Shown here piece by piece: positions 1 to 10,502 of a DNA stretch of 64,000 nt. Position numbers and translations under genes: made by a program. The stretch covers positions 70,319,192 through 70,383,191 of the forward strand of contig CM065300.1 of the NCBI GenBank assembly GCA_032871835.1, written 5' to 3'. The notes under the pieces were generated by a model that saw nothing but the letters and a program-made list of their open reading frames with translations, had not been told where the DNA came from and searched no databases. The stretch comes from Dipteronia dyeriana (taxonomy: Eukaryota > Streptophyta > Magnoliopsida > Sapindales > Sapindaceae). Every line of letters starts with the position of its first letter. Position 1 is the stretch's first letter.

Positions 1-683
1 TTAATTTTTTCATTTTTCAATTTATGGACTTTGATTTTCTGGGTTTTTTTATAGAATAAAAATAATATATTTTTTGAAAAGGAAAAAAAAATCAAAAATA
101 GAAAGAAAGAAAAAAAATTATGGGCTTTTATTTTTTGGATTTTCTGGTTTCCTTTTGTTTTGTTATTTTCTTTTTCATTTTTGAAATATGGTTTTATATA
201 TTATTATTATTAAATATGAGTTTATTTTAAATTATATATATATATATATAAAAATTTATTTTAAATTATATAAACAGATTTAAATTAGTTTAAATAAATT
301 ATATAAATCAACAAACCTTCAACAATAGGTTAGAGTAACTCAACTGGTTAGAGCAACTCAACTGGTTAGAGCTTGTGCAATCCCTGATAGAGACATAAAA
401 AAAAATTAAAACATAACAATGAAGGGTAAAATTGTATTTTTACACAATTAAAATAAAATAAATATATGAAAAACTAAAAGAACAAATTACACTAAACCCC
501 CCTAAGGTTTTCCCTTTTACGCGCAGAAACAACTTTATCTTTAATTGACACCCACCTCCCTTGTCGTCAGTCAACGTCCGTATAATTTAACATTTTACAG
601 TATCAAGAAGGATAATCTTGTCTTTCAACTTATTTTGTATTGTACACACCATTTCAATCAAAGCAATTTGTTAACTGCCAAGA
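1..683. other. AT-rich left edge, no gene seen
   Basis: Very AT-rich sequence with homopolymer A/T runs and a short (TA)n near 236-250. I find no coding region. It lies immediately upstream of the start of the antisense ORF at 684. It may therefore contain the 3' untranslated region or 3' LTR of the Tat-like element, but no LTR partner is visible to prove this. Confidence 0.5.
333..369 (+). repeat. 18-bp tandem pair resembling a tRNA A box
   Basis: An 18-bp unit (gagYaactcaactggtta) occurs twice in a row with one mismatch and is followed by agagc. The motif resembles the A box of tRNA-derived SINEs. No B box follows at the usual distance, so a complete SINE or tRNA is not supported. Confidence 0.35.
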
Positions 684-739
684 ATGACAAAGAAAGGAAT
701 CAAGGGAGCATTTCCCCCTACATACCGTGGTAGAGCCGG
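684..739 (+). pseudogene. Antisense ORF of Tat-like element, first piece
   Basis: The ATG at 684 opens a frame (MTKKGIKGAFPPTYRGRAG) that runs into the gypsy insertion at 740. The same frame resumes after the insertion at 6292, sharing the split glycine codon. The function is unknown. The N-terminus is basic, with no signal peptide. The start is chosen because it is the first ATG of the frame that rejoins across the insertion. Confidence 0.6.
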
Positions 740-1265
740 TGATGTAGAACAAGTGGCTGAGTCCTACATGGCTTGGTGGGACCATCCTAAATCTAAAATT
801 AAATGATCTTAATTAAAGGGAATCAGCGAGATCTTCAGAAGTCAAAACCTTTGGTGTTGAGACACGTCCATTTTCGCCCAAATTCCATCATTTAGGCCCC
901 GAAATCGCAATTATTTCCTTTTTGGGAAATTTCCATTTTTTGTCATAAGTTGACTTTGACAAGCCAGAATTGTCTACCGTTAATTCCGGCTTGTTTATGG
1001 TCGTTAGTATATTTTATTTCTGTAACTTTTGTGATTTCGCTATTTTTGACAGTTTCGCTATTTATGGCAGCTTTTGATATGTAATCTCGTTTCTTGTCCA
1101 ACAAGGATTCAGGTTAAGGTCTTTCACTTTAAATTGCCTTGTAAGCCGAAAGGCTCAAATAGCTTATTATTCAATAAAATTTCTAAGGTTTTAACTTTAT
1201 TCTGGTGGATTTCAGTTTTTCAATTTAGACGTCGGTATAATTCTAGTTACGTTTTCACTGCGTCA
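740..1265 (+). repeat. 5' LTR of gypsy element
   Basis: Begins TGATGTAGA and ends GCGTCA, so it has the TG...CA ends. It is matched almost base for base by 5756-6286. An AATAAA polyadenylation signal sits at 1173-1178. A tRNA primer site follows at once. Confidence 0.93.
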
Positions 1266-1266
1266 A

Positions 1267-1280
1267 TTGGTATCAGAGCA
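1267..1280 (+). other. Primer-binding site, initiator Met-tRNA type
   Basis: TTGGTATCAGAGCA lies one base after the 5' LTR. It is the standard complement of the 3' end of plant initiator tRNA-Met used by many plant LTR retrotransposons. Confidence 0.9.
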
Positions 1281-1297
1281 CGGATTTGCCGATCTCG

Positions 1298-2845
1298 ATG
1301 TCAACTAACAGAGCAGGAGACAGAAACCCTACTGACTGTGATCGTGGGGTGGAGGCCTTGTGGACAGTGGTGGAGGAACAACGATAACAGTTAAGGGAGA
1401 TTCATGAACTGCTTGTCGGGATGAACCTCAACGCTAACAACAGGCAGCCACAACCGGATAACAGAGTGCGAGCTGAGGTATTTACCCGAGGCCAACCTGT
1501 TAACAGAAGACGTCCCCCTCGTCATCAACCTGATAGCAAGAATGACTCTGAAGACGAAGGAGATAGAGGATATGGTGTTATTCAACCAGTGAGACGATCC
1601 AGAGAACATGACGACTACTGGTTGAAGGCAGATCTTCCAAGCTTTAATGGAAATCTGTGAATAGAAGATTTTCTTAACTGGATCACCGAAGTAGAGCGGT
1701 TCTTCAAGATGATAGAGATTCCAGAAGAGAAGATGGTTAGATTTGTCGCCTTTAGGCTGAAAAGAGGGGCTGCAGTCTGGTGGGATCAATTGCAGAAGAA
1801 CCGTCAACGACAAGGAAAGGCGATTGTAAGAACCTGGCGTAGAATGAAACAGCTAATGATGAGTAGGTTTCTGCCACCAGACTATGAGCAATATTTATTC
1901 CAGTTGCTTCAAAATTGCTCGCAGGGGACCAAGTCGGTGTTTGATTACACAACAGAATTTTCTAGGCTCTCAGAGCGAAATAATCTGAGTGAAACAGAGG
2001 GGCAACGGGTAGCCAGATATCTCAATGGGTTGAGGCCCTCACTTCGAGATAAGATCGGACCGTAAGTGTTGTGGACTGTGGATGAAGCTTACAATATGAC
2101 GCTAAAGGCCAAATTGATGGAACGTAGAGTTGGAAACCCTGGTTTCCGGAGGAACAATTCTGAGTCATCATTCCATAACAGAGACAATGGTGTTCAATCA
2201 TCGGTTCCAGCGAACCAACCAAAAAGAGTTAATGGAGAAGAGGGTAATAGTAGCAATCAAACAACAACGCCAGCCAACAGAAACGTGCCTAGAAACCTGA
2301 ATCCAAATCCGTATGCTAGGCCTACACCAGGAACTTGTTACAGATGTAGAAAACCTGGTCATCATTCGAATGCCTGTCCTGATCGTCGACTAGTAAATTG
2401 GGTAGAAGGATGTGAAGAAGATCCAGATGTTTCTGACTATGAAGAAGAAGGTGACTTGTATGAGAGAGCAGAATTCACTGAAGAAGATGGTGAATGGGTT
2501 AATTGTGTGGTGCAACGAGTGTTGTACGCACCAAAACAAGAGGACCTCAGTCAGCGTAACAATATATTTCGATCTTGCTGCACAATCAGTCAGAAAGTCT
2601 GTGACCTGATCGTGGACAGTGGAAGTTGTAAGAACTTTGTCGCAAAGAGGTTGGTGGAACATCTGAAGTTGCCAACCGAGAAACATCCCAATCCATATAC
2701 AATTGGCTGGATCAATAAGGGACCGACAGTAAAGGTAACTGATATTTGTCGTGTTCCTATTTCTATTGGTAAGATATATAAGGAGGATGTAGTTTGTGAT
2801 GTGATTGATATGGATGCTAGCCATGTATTGTTGGGTCGGCCATGA
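1298..2845 (+). pseudogene. Gypsy gag-protease region, broken
   Basis: Capsid-nucleocapsid protein followed by the aspartic protease of the gypsy element. The ATG at 1298 starts the frame soon after the primer site. The plant gypsy Gag (retrotransposon gag domain) lies at about 1620-2100, around AVWWDQLQ and [13 protein letters not shown] zinc knuckle, [14 protein letters not shown], is at about 2336-2377. The protease active site [12 protein letters not shown] is at about 2606-2640 and ends at ASHVLLGRP. In-frame stops interrupt it at 1385 (TAA), 1658 (TGA), 2063 (TAA) and 2843 (TGA). All segments share one frame, so a single original ORF decayed by point mutation. Confidence 0.9.
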
Positions 2846-4568
2846 CAGTATAATGTATATTACTTATAAGGGTCGGGATAACACTTATTTATTTACTTGG
2901 GGGTCACATAAAATTGTTATGGCTCCTTCCAAACGTCAGACAGTGCCTAACAAGCCCTCTGTAGTGGAGAAGCAGTCTTTTCTAACCGTGACCGGATCCG
3001 ACATAGAATTCATGACAGATGTTAAGAATGCACAGGAGATCTGTGCTTTAATGGTTAAAGCTCTGGTGGTAGAAGAGAAAGAAACATCGACCGTAACTGT
3101 TCCTGAGAAAATACATCCGTTTCCAGAACAATTCAAGGACATTACTTCAGAAGATTTACCCAACAACTTACCGCCATTAAGAGACATTCAACACCATATA
3201 GATCTTATACCTGGGACGAGTTTGCCCAATCTGCCATATTACATGATGAGTCCAAAGGAGAATGAGATTCTGTGGGAGAAATTAGAAGAATTATTACAGA
3301 AGGGTTTCATACGCAAAAGCATGAGCCCGTGTGCAGTTCCTGCATTGCTGACACCAAAGAAGGATGGGAGTTGGAGTATGTGCGTGGACAGTCTAGCTAT
3401 CAACAAGATAACCGTCAAGTACCGATTCCCGATTCCCCGCTTAGATGACATGTTGGATCAACTGGAGGGTTCAAAGCTGTTTTCGAAGATTGATCTACGT
3501 AGTGGGTATCACCAAATTCGGGTCAGACCTGAGGATGAAAGGAAAATGGCGTTCAAAAGCAAGGATGGTTTGTATGAGTGGTTGGTCATGCCCTTCGATT
3601 TATCAAATGCACCCAGTACTTTCATGCGAGTGATGAATCAGGTATTGAGGCCTTTTGTGGGAAAGTTTGTTGTGGTTTATTTCGACGATATTCTTATTTA
3701 TAGTAAGACTGAAGAAGAGCATGTTGAGCAGTTGCGAGAGGTATTAAAAGTTTTACAAGAAAATCAAATGTTTCTTAATCTGAAGAAATGCATTTTTATG
3801 ACCAACAGCTTGTTATTTTTGGGTTACGTGGTGAGTTCAGAAGGAATTCATGTGGACGAAGAGAAGGTGCGAGCAATTCAAGAATGGCTTATGCCGAAAA
3901 CCTTAAGTAAAGTTCGTAGCTTTCATGGCTTAGCTACTTTCTATCGCCGGTTTATTCGAAATTTTAGCACTGTCACGGCACTGATAACAGAATGCATGAA
4001 GAAGGGTCGGTTTCAGTGGGGAGAAGAAACAGAGATGAGTTTTTCATTAATCAAGGAGAAATTGTGTACTGCACCAGTACTGGCTCTACCCAGTTTTGAG
4101 AAGATTTTTGAAGTGGAGTGCGATGCTAGTGGGGTGGGAATTGGAGCTGTGCTGTCCGAAGCAAAGCGACCAGTAGCTTTCTTTAGCGAAAAATTAAGTG
4201 AAGCTCCCCAGAAGTGGAGTACTTATGATCAGGAGTTCTACGCAGTGGTCCGAGCCTTGAAGCACTGGGAACATTACCTAGTACAGAGGAAGTTTGTATT
4301 GTACACCGACCATCAAGCTTTGAAGTTTATCAACAGTCAGAAGAACTTGGACAACATGCATGTCAGGTGGGCCACTTTCCTTCAGAAATTTCCTTTTGTT
4401 ATCAAGCACAAATCAGGGGTTCTGAACCGAGTTACTGATGCATTGAGCCGCCATGCCACCCTGCTCGTAACCCTAGCTCATGAGATTGTTGGGTTTGATT
4501 CTCTGAAGGAGTTGTACGAAGAGGATGAGGATTTCAAGGAAATCTTGTCCAAGTGTATTGAAAAATAG
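2846..4568 (+). pseudogene. Gypsy reverse transcriptase and RNase H, mostly open
   Basis: Copies element RNA into DNA and degrades the RNA strand. A +1 shift near 2863 moves the reading frame relative to gag-protease. From there the frame is open for more than 560 codons. RT motifs are [15 protein letters not shown] at about 3480-3524, the palm motif [10 protein letters not shown] at about 3677-3706, and FLGYVVS near 3818. RNase H follows, with [13 protein letters not shown] near 4118, [10 protein letters not shown] and TDHQALKFI near 4300. The YFDD box differs from the usual YVDD by one residue. The frame ends at a TAG (4566), and homology continues beyond it into integrase. Confidence 0.93.
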
Positions 4569-5768
4569 CCTATCAGTGATTTTCATGAAAATAATGGGTA
4601 TCTGTTTCGTGGCAATCATTTGTGTATTCCCAGAACATCTCTACGAGAGAAGTTAATCAGAGACTTGCACGGTGGTGGGTTGAGTGGACACTTGGGACGA
4701 GACAAAACGGTGGCTAGCTTGGAGGAACGGTGTTTCTGGCCACAACTGAAACGAGATGTTGGGAATTTTGTGCAGAGATGTTACACTTGTCAGGTGTCTA
4801 AAGGTCAGTCACAAAATACTGGTCTTTATATGCCTTTACATGTTCCTAACAATATCTGGGAGGACTTGTCTATGGATTTTGTGTTGGGACTACCCTGTAC
4901 CTAGCGATGAGTAGATTCGGTATTCATGGTGGTTGACAGGTTTTAAAAAATGGCTCACTTTATCCCTTGCCGGAAGACCTCTGATGCTTCGCACATAGCT
5001 CGACTATTTTTCAGAGAAGTGGTCCGACTACATGGGGTACCGCAGTCAATTACCTCTGATCGTGACACGAAATTCCATAGCCACTTTTGGCTGACCTTAT
5101 GGAAAATGTTCAATACATCTCTGAAACGAAGTACTACTGCTCACCCACAAACTGATGGAAAAACGGAAGTGAAGAATTGAACCTTGGGAAATCTGGTCCG
5201 TTGCGTTTGCGGAGATAAGCCGAAACAGTGGGATCATGCATTGCCTTAAGTTGAGTTTGCCTACAATAGTGTTGTACATAGTGCCACGGGAAAATCTCAT
5301 TTTGCTGTGGAATATGTGTCACCACCGAAGCACACTGTGGATTTAATTCATTTACCAAAGGGTCCGGGAGTTAGTGTTGCTGCAAAAAACATGGCTACTC
5401 ATGCTCAAGCGGTGCAAGCGGATGTGAGACAGAAATTGGAAGAAACCAATACGAAATACAAGGCAGATGTAGACAAGCATAGGCGTTGGAAGGTGTTTGA
5501 GGAGGGCGACTCGGTATTGGTTTTCTTGCTCAAAGAAAGGTTCCCAGTTGGGACTTATAACAAACTGAAGCCCAAGAAGTATGGTCCGTATCAGATTCTG
5601 AAAAAGATCAATGATAATGCATATGTGATCGACCTACCTGAGACCATGGGAATTTCCAATACCTTCAATGTTGTTGATTTGTTCCAGTATCATGCAGAAG
5701 AGTCTCTTTATCCTGAGCCTAACTCAAGGTCGAGTTCTTTGCAAGTAGAGGGGACTGATGTAGAATAA
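4569..5768 (+). pseudogene. Gypsy integrase, broken by several stops
   Basis: Inserts element DNA into the genome. The HHCC zinc finger runs from [10 protein letters not shown] (about 4670) to CYTCQVSKG (about 4780). The catalytic triad is visible in MVVDRF (about 4927), [11 protein letters not shown] (about 5058) and TDGKTEVKN (about 5150-5177). The C-terminal GPY-type region ([12 protein letters not shown]) is at about 5575. Stops are at 4902, 4908, 4944, 5178 and 5247, all in one frame. Several look like C-to-T decay of Gln, Arg or Trp codons. The final stop codon lies 13 bases inside the 3' LTR. No chromodomain motif is recognised after the GPY region. Confidence 0.9.
5745..5755 (+). other. 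Polypurine tract of gypsy element
   Basis: GTAGAGGGGAC abuts the 3' LTR start at 5756. It is the purine-rich primer for plus-strand DNA synthesis and overlaps the end of the pol frame. Confidence 0.75.
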
Positions 5769-6286
5769 GTGGCTGAGTCCTACATGGCTTGGTGGGACCA
5801 TCCTAAATCTAAGATCAAATGATCTTAATTGAATTGAATCGGCGAGATCTTCAGAAGTCAAAACCTTTGGTGTTGAGGCACGTCAATTTCTGGCCAAATT
5901 CCATCATTTAGGCCCCGAAATCACAATTCTTTCCTTTTTGGGAAATTTACATTTTTTGTCATAAGTTGACTTTGACAAGCCAGAATCGTCTACCGTTAAT
6001 TCCGGCTTGTTTATGGTCGTTAGTATATTTTATTTCCGTAACTTTTGTGATTTCGCTATTTTTGGCAGTTTCGTTATTTATGGCAGCTTTTGATATGTAA
6101 TCTCGTTTCTTGTCCAACAAGGATTCGGGTTAGGGTCTTTCGCTTTAAATAGCCTTGTAAGCCGAAAGGCTCAAATAGCTTATTATTCAATAAAATTTCT
6201 AAGGTTTTAACTTTATTCTGGTGGATTCCAGTTTTTCAAAAGAATTTAGACGTCGGTCTAATTCTAGTTACGTTTTCACTGCATCA
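5756..6286 (+). repeat. 3' LTR of gypsy element
   Basis: TGATGTAGA...GCATCA, matching the 5' LTR with scattered substitutions and a 4-bp insertion (AAGA) near 6239. An AATAAA signal is at 6189-6194. It is followed directly by TSD GCCGG at 6287-6291. Confidence 0.93.
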
Positions 6287-6291
6287 GCCGG

Positions 6292-6391
6292 AGCTAGGAC
6301 GGATTTTCCCGCTCCGTCTAACTTTGCCCATATCCCGATACAACCAGGATCGCCTCCGATATCGTTACAGCCGGGTCTATCATGACCCCGC
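6292..6391 (+). pseudogene. Antisense ORF of Tat-like element, second piece
   Basis: Continues the frame begun at 684: residues ARTDFPAPSNFAHIPI, then a Pro/Gln/Ser-rich stretch, one TGA, then Pro-Arg. It is cut at 6391 by a copia LTR. The same frame resumes at 7991 with QNKEGVAPPD. The segment is low-complexity and proline-rich, and no domain is recognised. Confidence 0.6.
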
Positions 6392-7985
6392 TGTTGGGGT
6401 TTATGCCCTAAGCATGTAATTTGTAAATGGATTTATGAAGTAAATAAAAGGAAAGGTTCAATTCATTTTGTTATGTTATTTATTTTATAAACTTGTGTAC
6501 ATATTAACATCTTGGATTGGCGGATGTAATCTCGAACTGTGTATATGAGTGTCATATACGGATGGATACAGTAAGAGACGTGCAATCTAAAGAGTCCATA
6601 GATAGCAAATAAAGCTGGGTACTTTATTTGTGGTTAATCTATAGTTGTGGTCCATTCCGTAATGTATAGTGATTCTATCCTGAATCATTCATATGAGATA
6701 TGGGAATGGAGGCACCTTGTATGATGTGATCATATAGGACTGGGCCATGATCTATATGAATCTCACACAAAGATCCGTTTATCAATGATATTCATATATA
6801 TCAACTAATGATGGCTATATACAGGTGGTCTTAATCCTGAGTGTCTTATCGACTCCTTCAGGTTAGATCGTGGTCTTTGATATACCATGGGTGAGGTCAG
6901 ATGTATTTCCTGATCAATATACTCCGTATGTTGGGATTACGGTTTGGCTTGTGGCTGGGAAGGTTTGTATACAATAGTGGAATCCACTCCTTCTTGTGAG
7001 AAGTAGATGGTAATTCCCTTAAGGGTTGATTCGAGGCTTGGACAATATGAGCGCTCTCCTAATTCCATGAGGAAGTAGGATTTATTGTCCATTAGAGAAT
7101 CAATGGTACTTAAAGGATATATGTAATTAGAGGGGTATAACGGACATTATGACCCAGCTCTAATTATGAACTATTGTGGAGGATCACACCATATGTAATA
7201 GTTATGTCGATGGACACCGAGTTGTATCGGTTTGTGTAAAAACGTCTGCAGTTGAAAGAGTGCAGCTTCAGGTTTTTAGTGGAATAACACCGGAGTTAAT
7301 AATCAAGGAATATTAATTAAAGAGTTTAATTAATGATTTTGAGGATTAATGGAGCTCAAAATACTGTGGGTCCATTAGGTCCCCTTGCTAGCCCGATCGA
7401 TTTAGGTAACAAGGGTCACGGTTAATTAATTGGATTGTCCAGTTAATTATGTTACAAAAGTGACACATATTTATTCGGGAATTAATTGAATAATGAGGTT
7501 ATTTAATTAATGGATAATGGTGATTAAATAACTTAAATAATGAGATTATTTAATTATGTTATTAATCATTAAATGGAGGGTGTATGTTGATATTTATTTT
7601 TGAATAAAATAAGACAATGTGATTATTTTATTTTATTAAATTAAATATTTAATTTTTGAATTTAAATAGTTTGAATTCAAAATTCAAATCAAATAAAAGA
7701 TATGGGATATTTTTTATTTGAAAGTTTTTAAAAATCAAATTAGATTTGATTAGATTTTTTTAAAAAAAAAATTATATATGAGATATAAATTGTTTTGAAA
7801 AAAAAAATTAGAATAATAATTGGTGCTGTGCGTTTTCACGCACAGCTCATATATATATATATATATTACATTGGTAAAACATGGTGAAATAAAAAATAAA
7901 AAAAAGGTGTTTTGTTTTTTGTGTGGTTTTTGAAAACAGTAACGTGAGATATAAAAAACCATACACTTGATATATGCAATAGCTT
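6392..7985 (+). mobile_element. Solo copia-type LTR inserted in the antisense ORF
   Basis: Starts TGTTGGGGTTTATGCCCTAA and is closely similar, inverted, to the LTR at 29671-31099, which is attached to a copia pol. No primer site or coding region follows, so this is a solo LTR. The flanks CCCGC (6387-6391) and CTCGC (7986-7990) look like a 5-bp TSD with one substitution. The host reading frame rejoins exactly across them. The right end is AT-rich and lacks a clean CA end, so that boundary could be off by several bases (a TGCA lies at 7975-7978). Confidence 0.8.
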
Positions 7986-9642
7986 CTCGCCAAAACAAGG
8001 AAGGGGTTGCTCCGCCTGACGTCGAGTCAGATGAAGATTTCGATAAAGCTGACGAGCAAATGCTAGAGCATGTCCCTGAAGAGTTTGCTCGGTCGACCAT
8101 TGGGTAATCGAGTGGCCCGAGTGGCCCTATTGGGATTAACATTGCTCAAAGGGTGTCTGAAGATGAGGGCAAACATGGAGGACATCCTGGTGGAGCAGCG
8201 TCTGGCGAGGCGTGTTCCATGGTTAAGGAAATGCCTATTGAGTAGTTCGTGGTTGAGGACGATGAAGGCATCAGGATACCCCTAGATGAGCAAATTAATC
8301 TAGATCCTGATCTTTTTGAATCTTTTCAAGATATTACTGAGGATCAGGAGGATCCTACGACCGACCTCGGCTTCCGTCGTACTCGGGCTGAGAAAAAGAA
8401 GATGGCTGATTCTCTCGCTCATCCCCATAAAGTCCCTCTGGTGGTATCATTTATTGAGTCGAGTGATGATGATACTGAGGTTAGAGTTTCCCCAAGCATT
8501 CAAGTTGAAGCGTCCGTGGGAAAAGTGGAAACTTCAAACCTGAACATGGATTCTTTACCTCCTGAGGTTGAAGACGCAAGGGTGGAATCCTTTGGAAACC
8601 CTTTTTGTCCCACTCATCAGGATGTGTTAAGGGTGTTTTCATCTGGTTGTGCCTTTATTAGGGATGATCATTGGAGCCACTTCAGGGATGGTTCTCCAAC
8701 GGATCGTTTTCAAAATATTTTCAACAACGCGTCTTACGTAAGTCTTCTATCTCAACCGTTATCTTAATGCCTGTTAGATTTTCAACTCAATCTTCCTTGT
8801 AGGAGGTGGCCGAGTTTGCTGAGTTAGTTCAGATGCAACAACATCAAGCTGATCGGATAAGGCGTCTTGAAGCTCAGCTAAAGGAGAGTGAGGATAGCTG
8901 TGCTCGGGTTGAGGCGACTTATTAAAGGGAGGTGAGCTCTGCCCAAGAATTCACCGATCATTGCTTGGCTAAGCAAATGGAGGCCGAAAAGAGAGCTTCT
9001 ACGATAAAAGAGAAGGTTGTGTCCTTTCAAAATTTACTATCTGCTGCCCAGGAGTCGATGCTCAAGGCCGAACAGGAGGCTGAACAGACCAGGTCATCTT
9101 ACGAGCAAAAAATTAAAGATTTGGAGCGCCAAGCTTTAACGGTCGAATCCCTTTCAAAGGCGGCTAGGCTGGACCTCTGAACGCTTCAAAAGGTCTCCAA
9201 CTTATAATGCTCTTCTCCTTAGGGAATTCCAGCGAGGGTTAGTTTCAGCTAGCGAATTCTTTAAGGTCAAGAATCGGCTAACTGATAAAGCTAGATCCAG
9301 CTGGGAGCTGTCGATAAAAACCTTGTGGACCAATCCCTGGAGTCTCTTCGGACTCAGATGAAGGAATGGAGAGCTTACTGTCGTAGCCAAGGTAAAGAGC
9401 CTCATCCTATACATCTAGAGGTCCCATCAGAGCATTCTCTCTCGACCTTCTATGCCAGTCAGGAGTCTGGTGTGGATGGTTCGACGCCTGATGTTAGTCC
9501 GGTTCCTGGAATAGATTATAGAAATTGGATGGATGACTTGGTCGACATAATCGCCTGTCATTCAAATGAGAGTCTCCTCTATGAATACGAGATGGTGCCC
9601 GACCCGAGCATAAGCAAAATCTCCAAATCTTCATCCCTATAG
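7986..9642 (+). pseudogene. Antisense ORF of Tat-like element, main part (coiled-coil protein)
   Basis: A long protein-coding remnant on the strand opposite to the element's pol. An acidic segment (SDEDFDKADEQMLEHVPEEF) leads, after in-frame stops near 8104 and 8241, to an open frame at 8249-8737. A 65-bp intron (8738-8802) then joins in phase 0 to a long charged heptad-like region (RRLEAQLKESED, AEQEAEQTRSSYEQKIKDLE) typical of a coiled coil at about 8850-9150. A frameshift near 9175-9320 precedes an acidic tail ending at a TAG after 9640. The layout resembles the plant 'putative gypsy-type transposase' proteins with coiled-coil C-termini encoded by extra ORFs of gypsy elements. That is family knowledge, not proof. 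Stops and shifts show it is dead here. Confidence 0.7.
8738..8802 (+). other. Predicted spliceosomal intron in the antisense ORF
   Basis: GTAAGT donor at 8738 and a pyrimidine-rich tract before TTGTAG ending at 8802. Removing 65 nt joins ...NNASY to EVAEFAELV in phase 0, and the frame then stays open through the coiled-coil region apart from one TAA at 8922. The length is near the lower limit for plant introns. Confidence 0.65.
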
Positions 9643-9733
9643 GCGTATAAAGATTTTGTACTTGTAAAAATTCGTAATCATGCAACAAATTAATGAAAAT
9701 TCCTTATTGAGTTTGGTACGCCGAGTATATGGC

Positions 9734-9963
9734 TGACTCAAGTATCTTATTTAATTGGCTAACCCTGTTGTTCGAGTAACGGTTACGAGTATCTTGTTAA
9801 ACTAGCTAATGTATTCTTTGTGTCAAGTATCTTGTTAAACTGGCTAATGTATTCTTTGTGTCAAGTATCTTATTAAACTGGCTAATGCATTCTTTGTGTC
9901 AAGTATCTTATTAAGCTGGCTAATGCGGTTTCTTTATGCCAAGTATCTCATTAAACTGGCTAA
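9734..9963 (+). repeat. 37-bp tandem repeat in Tat-like 3' untranslated region
   Basis: About five to six copies of a unit of about 37 bp (core caagtatcttattaaactgg, then ctaatgyattctttgtgt). The middle copies are nearly identical and the edges diverge. It lies between the antisense ORF and the pol end. Tandem repeats in this part of Tat elements are known to seed satellite DNA. Confidence 0.85.
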
Positions 9964-10502
9964 TATTATTAACCGAGTCGTCTCGAAACAGGCAAGCAGA
10001 TTTACACTTGTGCTTCATACTCGGTTGCTACCCGAACGTTATATCGAGGCTCACCATGATCATACGTTCGAGTCCTTACGCAAGTCACTGAGGACGTCTC
10101 TTAGTTTACCTGCGTAAGAGTTTACCGAATCATTAAGCTTTAAGACTGCTTAACACATATGCGCATCTCACCAGGGTTTTTTCCCGGCGGTGCCTCGAGC
10201 CGTTCTGGTGCATCGGGTTTGCTTTTTGGCTAAGGTCGACTGACCTTGCTCTGCTGGCTTGCTCATTCTAGCTTCTCCACCCATTCGGGAATTTTACCAA
10301 ATTAATGGTCCCGAGCATTCTATTAATTGATATTTTCTTATGTTAAATCATATGCATGTTCTTATTATCATGCTCACATGTTCTTATTATCATGTGCTCA
10401 TACTTCTGAAATCCCATGTCGGACTTTTATTCATAACTGTCAAACTAACAATATGATAAATCTCAAAATGAAAAAATATCCTGACTAATAAAATTGTCCT
10501 AA
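9964..10502. other. Non-coding region between tandem repeat and pol end of Tat-like element
   Basis: No ORF is supported. The sequence has mixed composition, with a repeated 'catgttcttattatcatg' near 10354-10393. It is interpreted as the untranslated region downstream of pol in the minus-strand element. Confidence 0.5.

Larger units (their letters stand above)
740..6286 (+). mobile_element. Complete but defective Ty3/gypsy (chromovirus-like) retrotransposon
   Basis: Both LTRs (740-1265 and 5756-6286), primer-binding site, gag, protease, RT-RNase H, integrase and polypurine tract are present in order. A perfect 5-bp target duplication GCCGG flanks it (735-739 and 6287-6291). Removing the element and one TSD restores an open frame in the flanking antisense ORF, which confirms the boundaries. 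The LTRs differ at about 26 of 526 sites by eye (roughly 95% identical), so the insertion is not recent. The Gag and integrase C-terminus resemble the CRM/Galadriel side of the plant chromoviruses. No clear chromodomain is seen, so the lineage is uncertain. Confidence 0.93.

Noticed and set aside
1391..1813. 140-codon minus-strand frame in the gypsy gag region
   Set aside because: Antisense shadow of gag, with no independent support.
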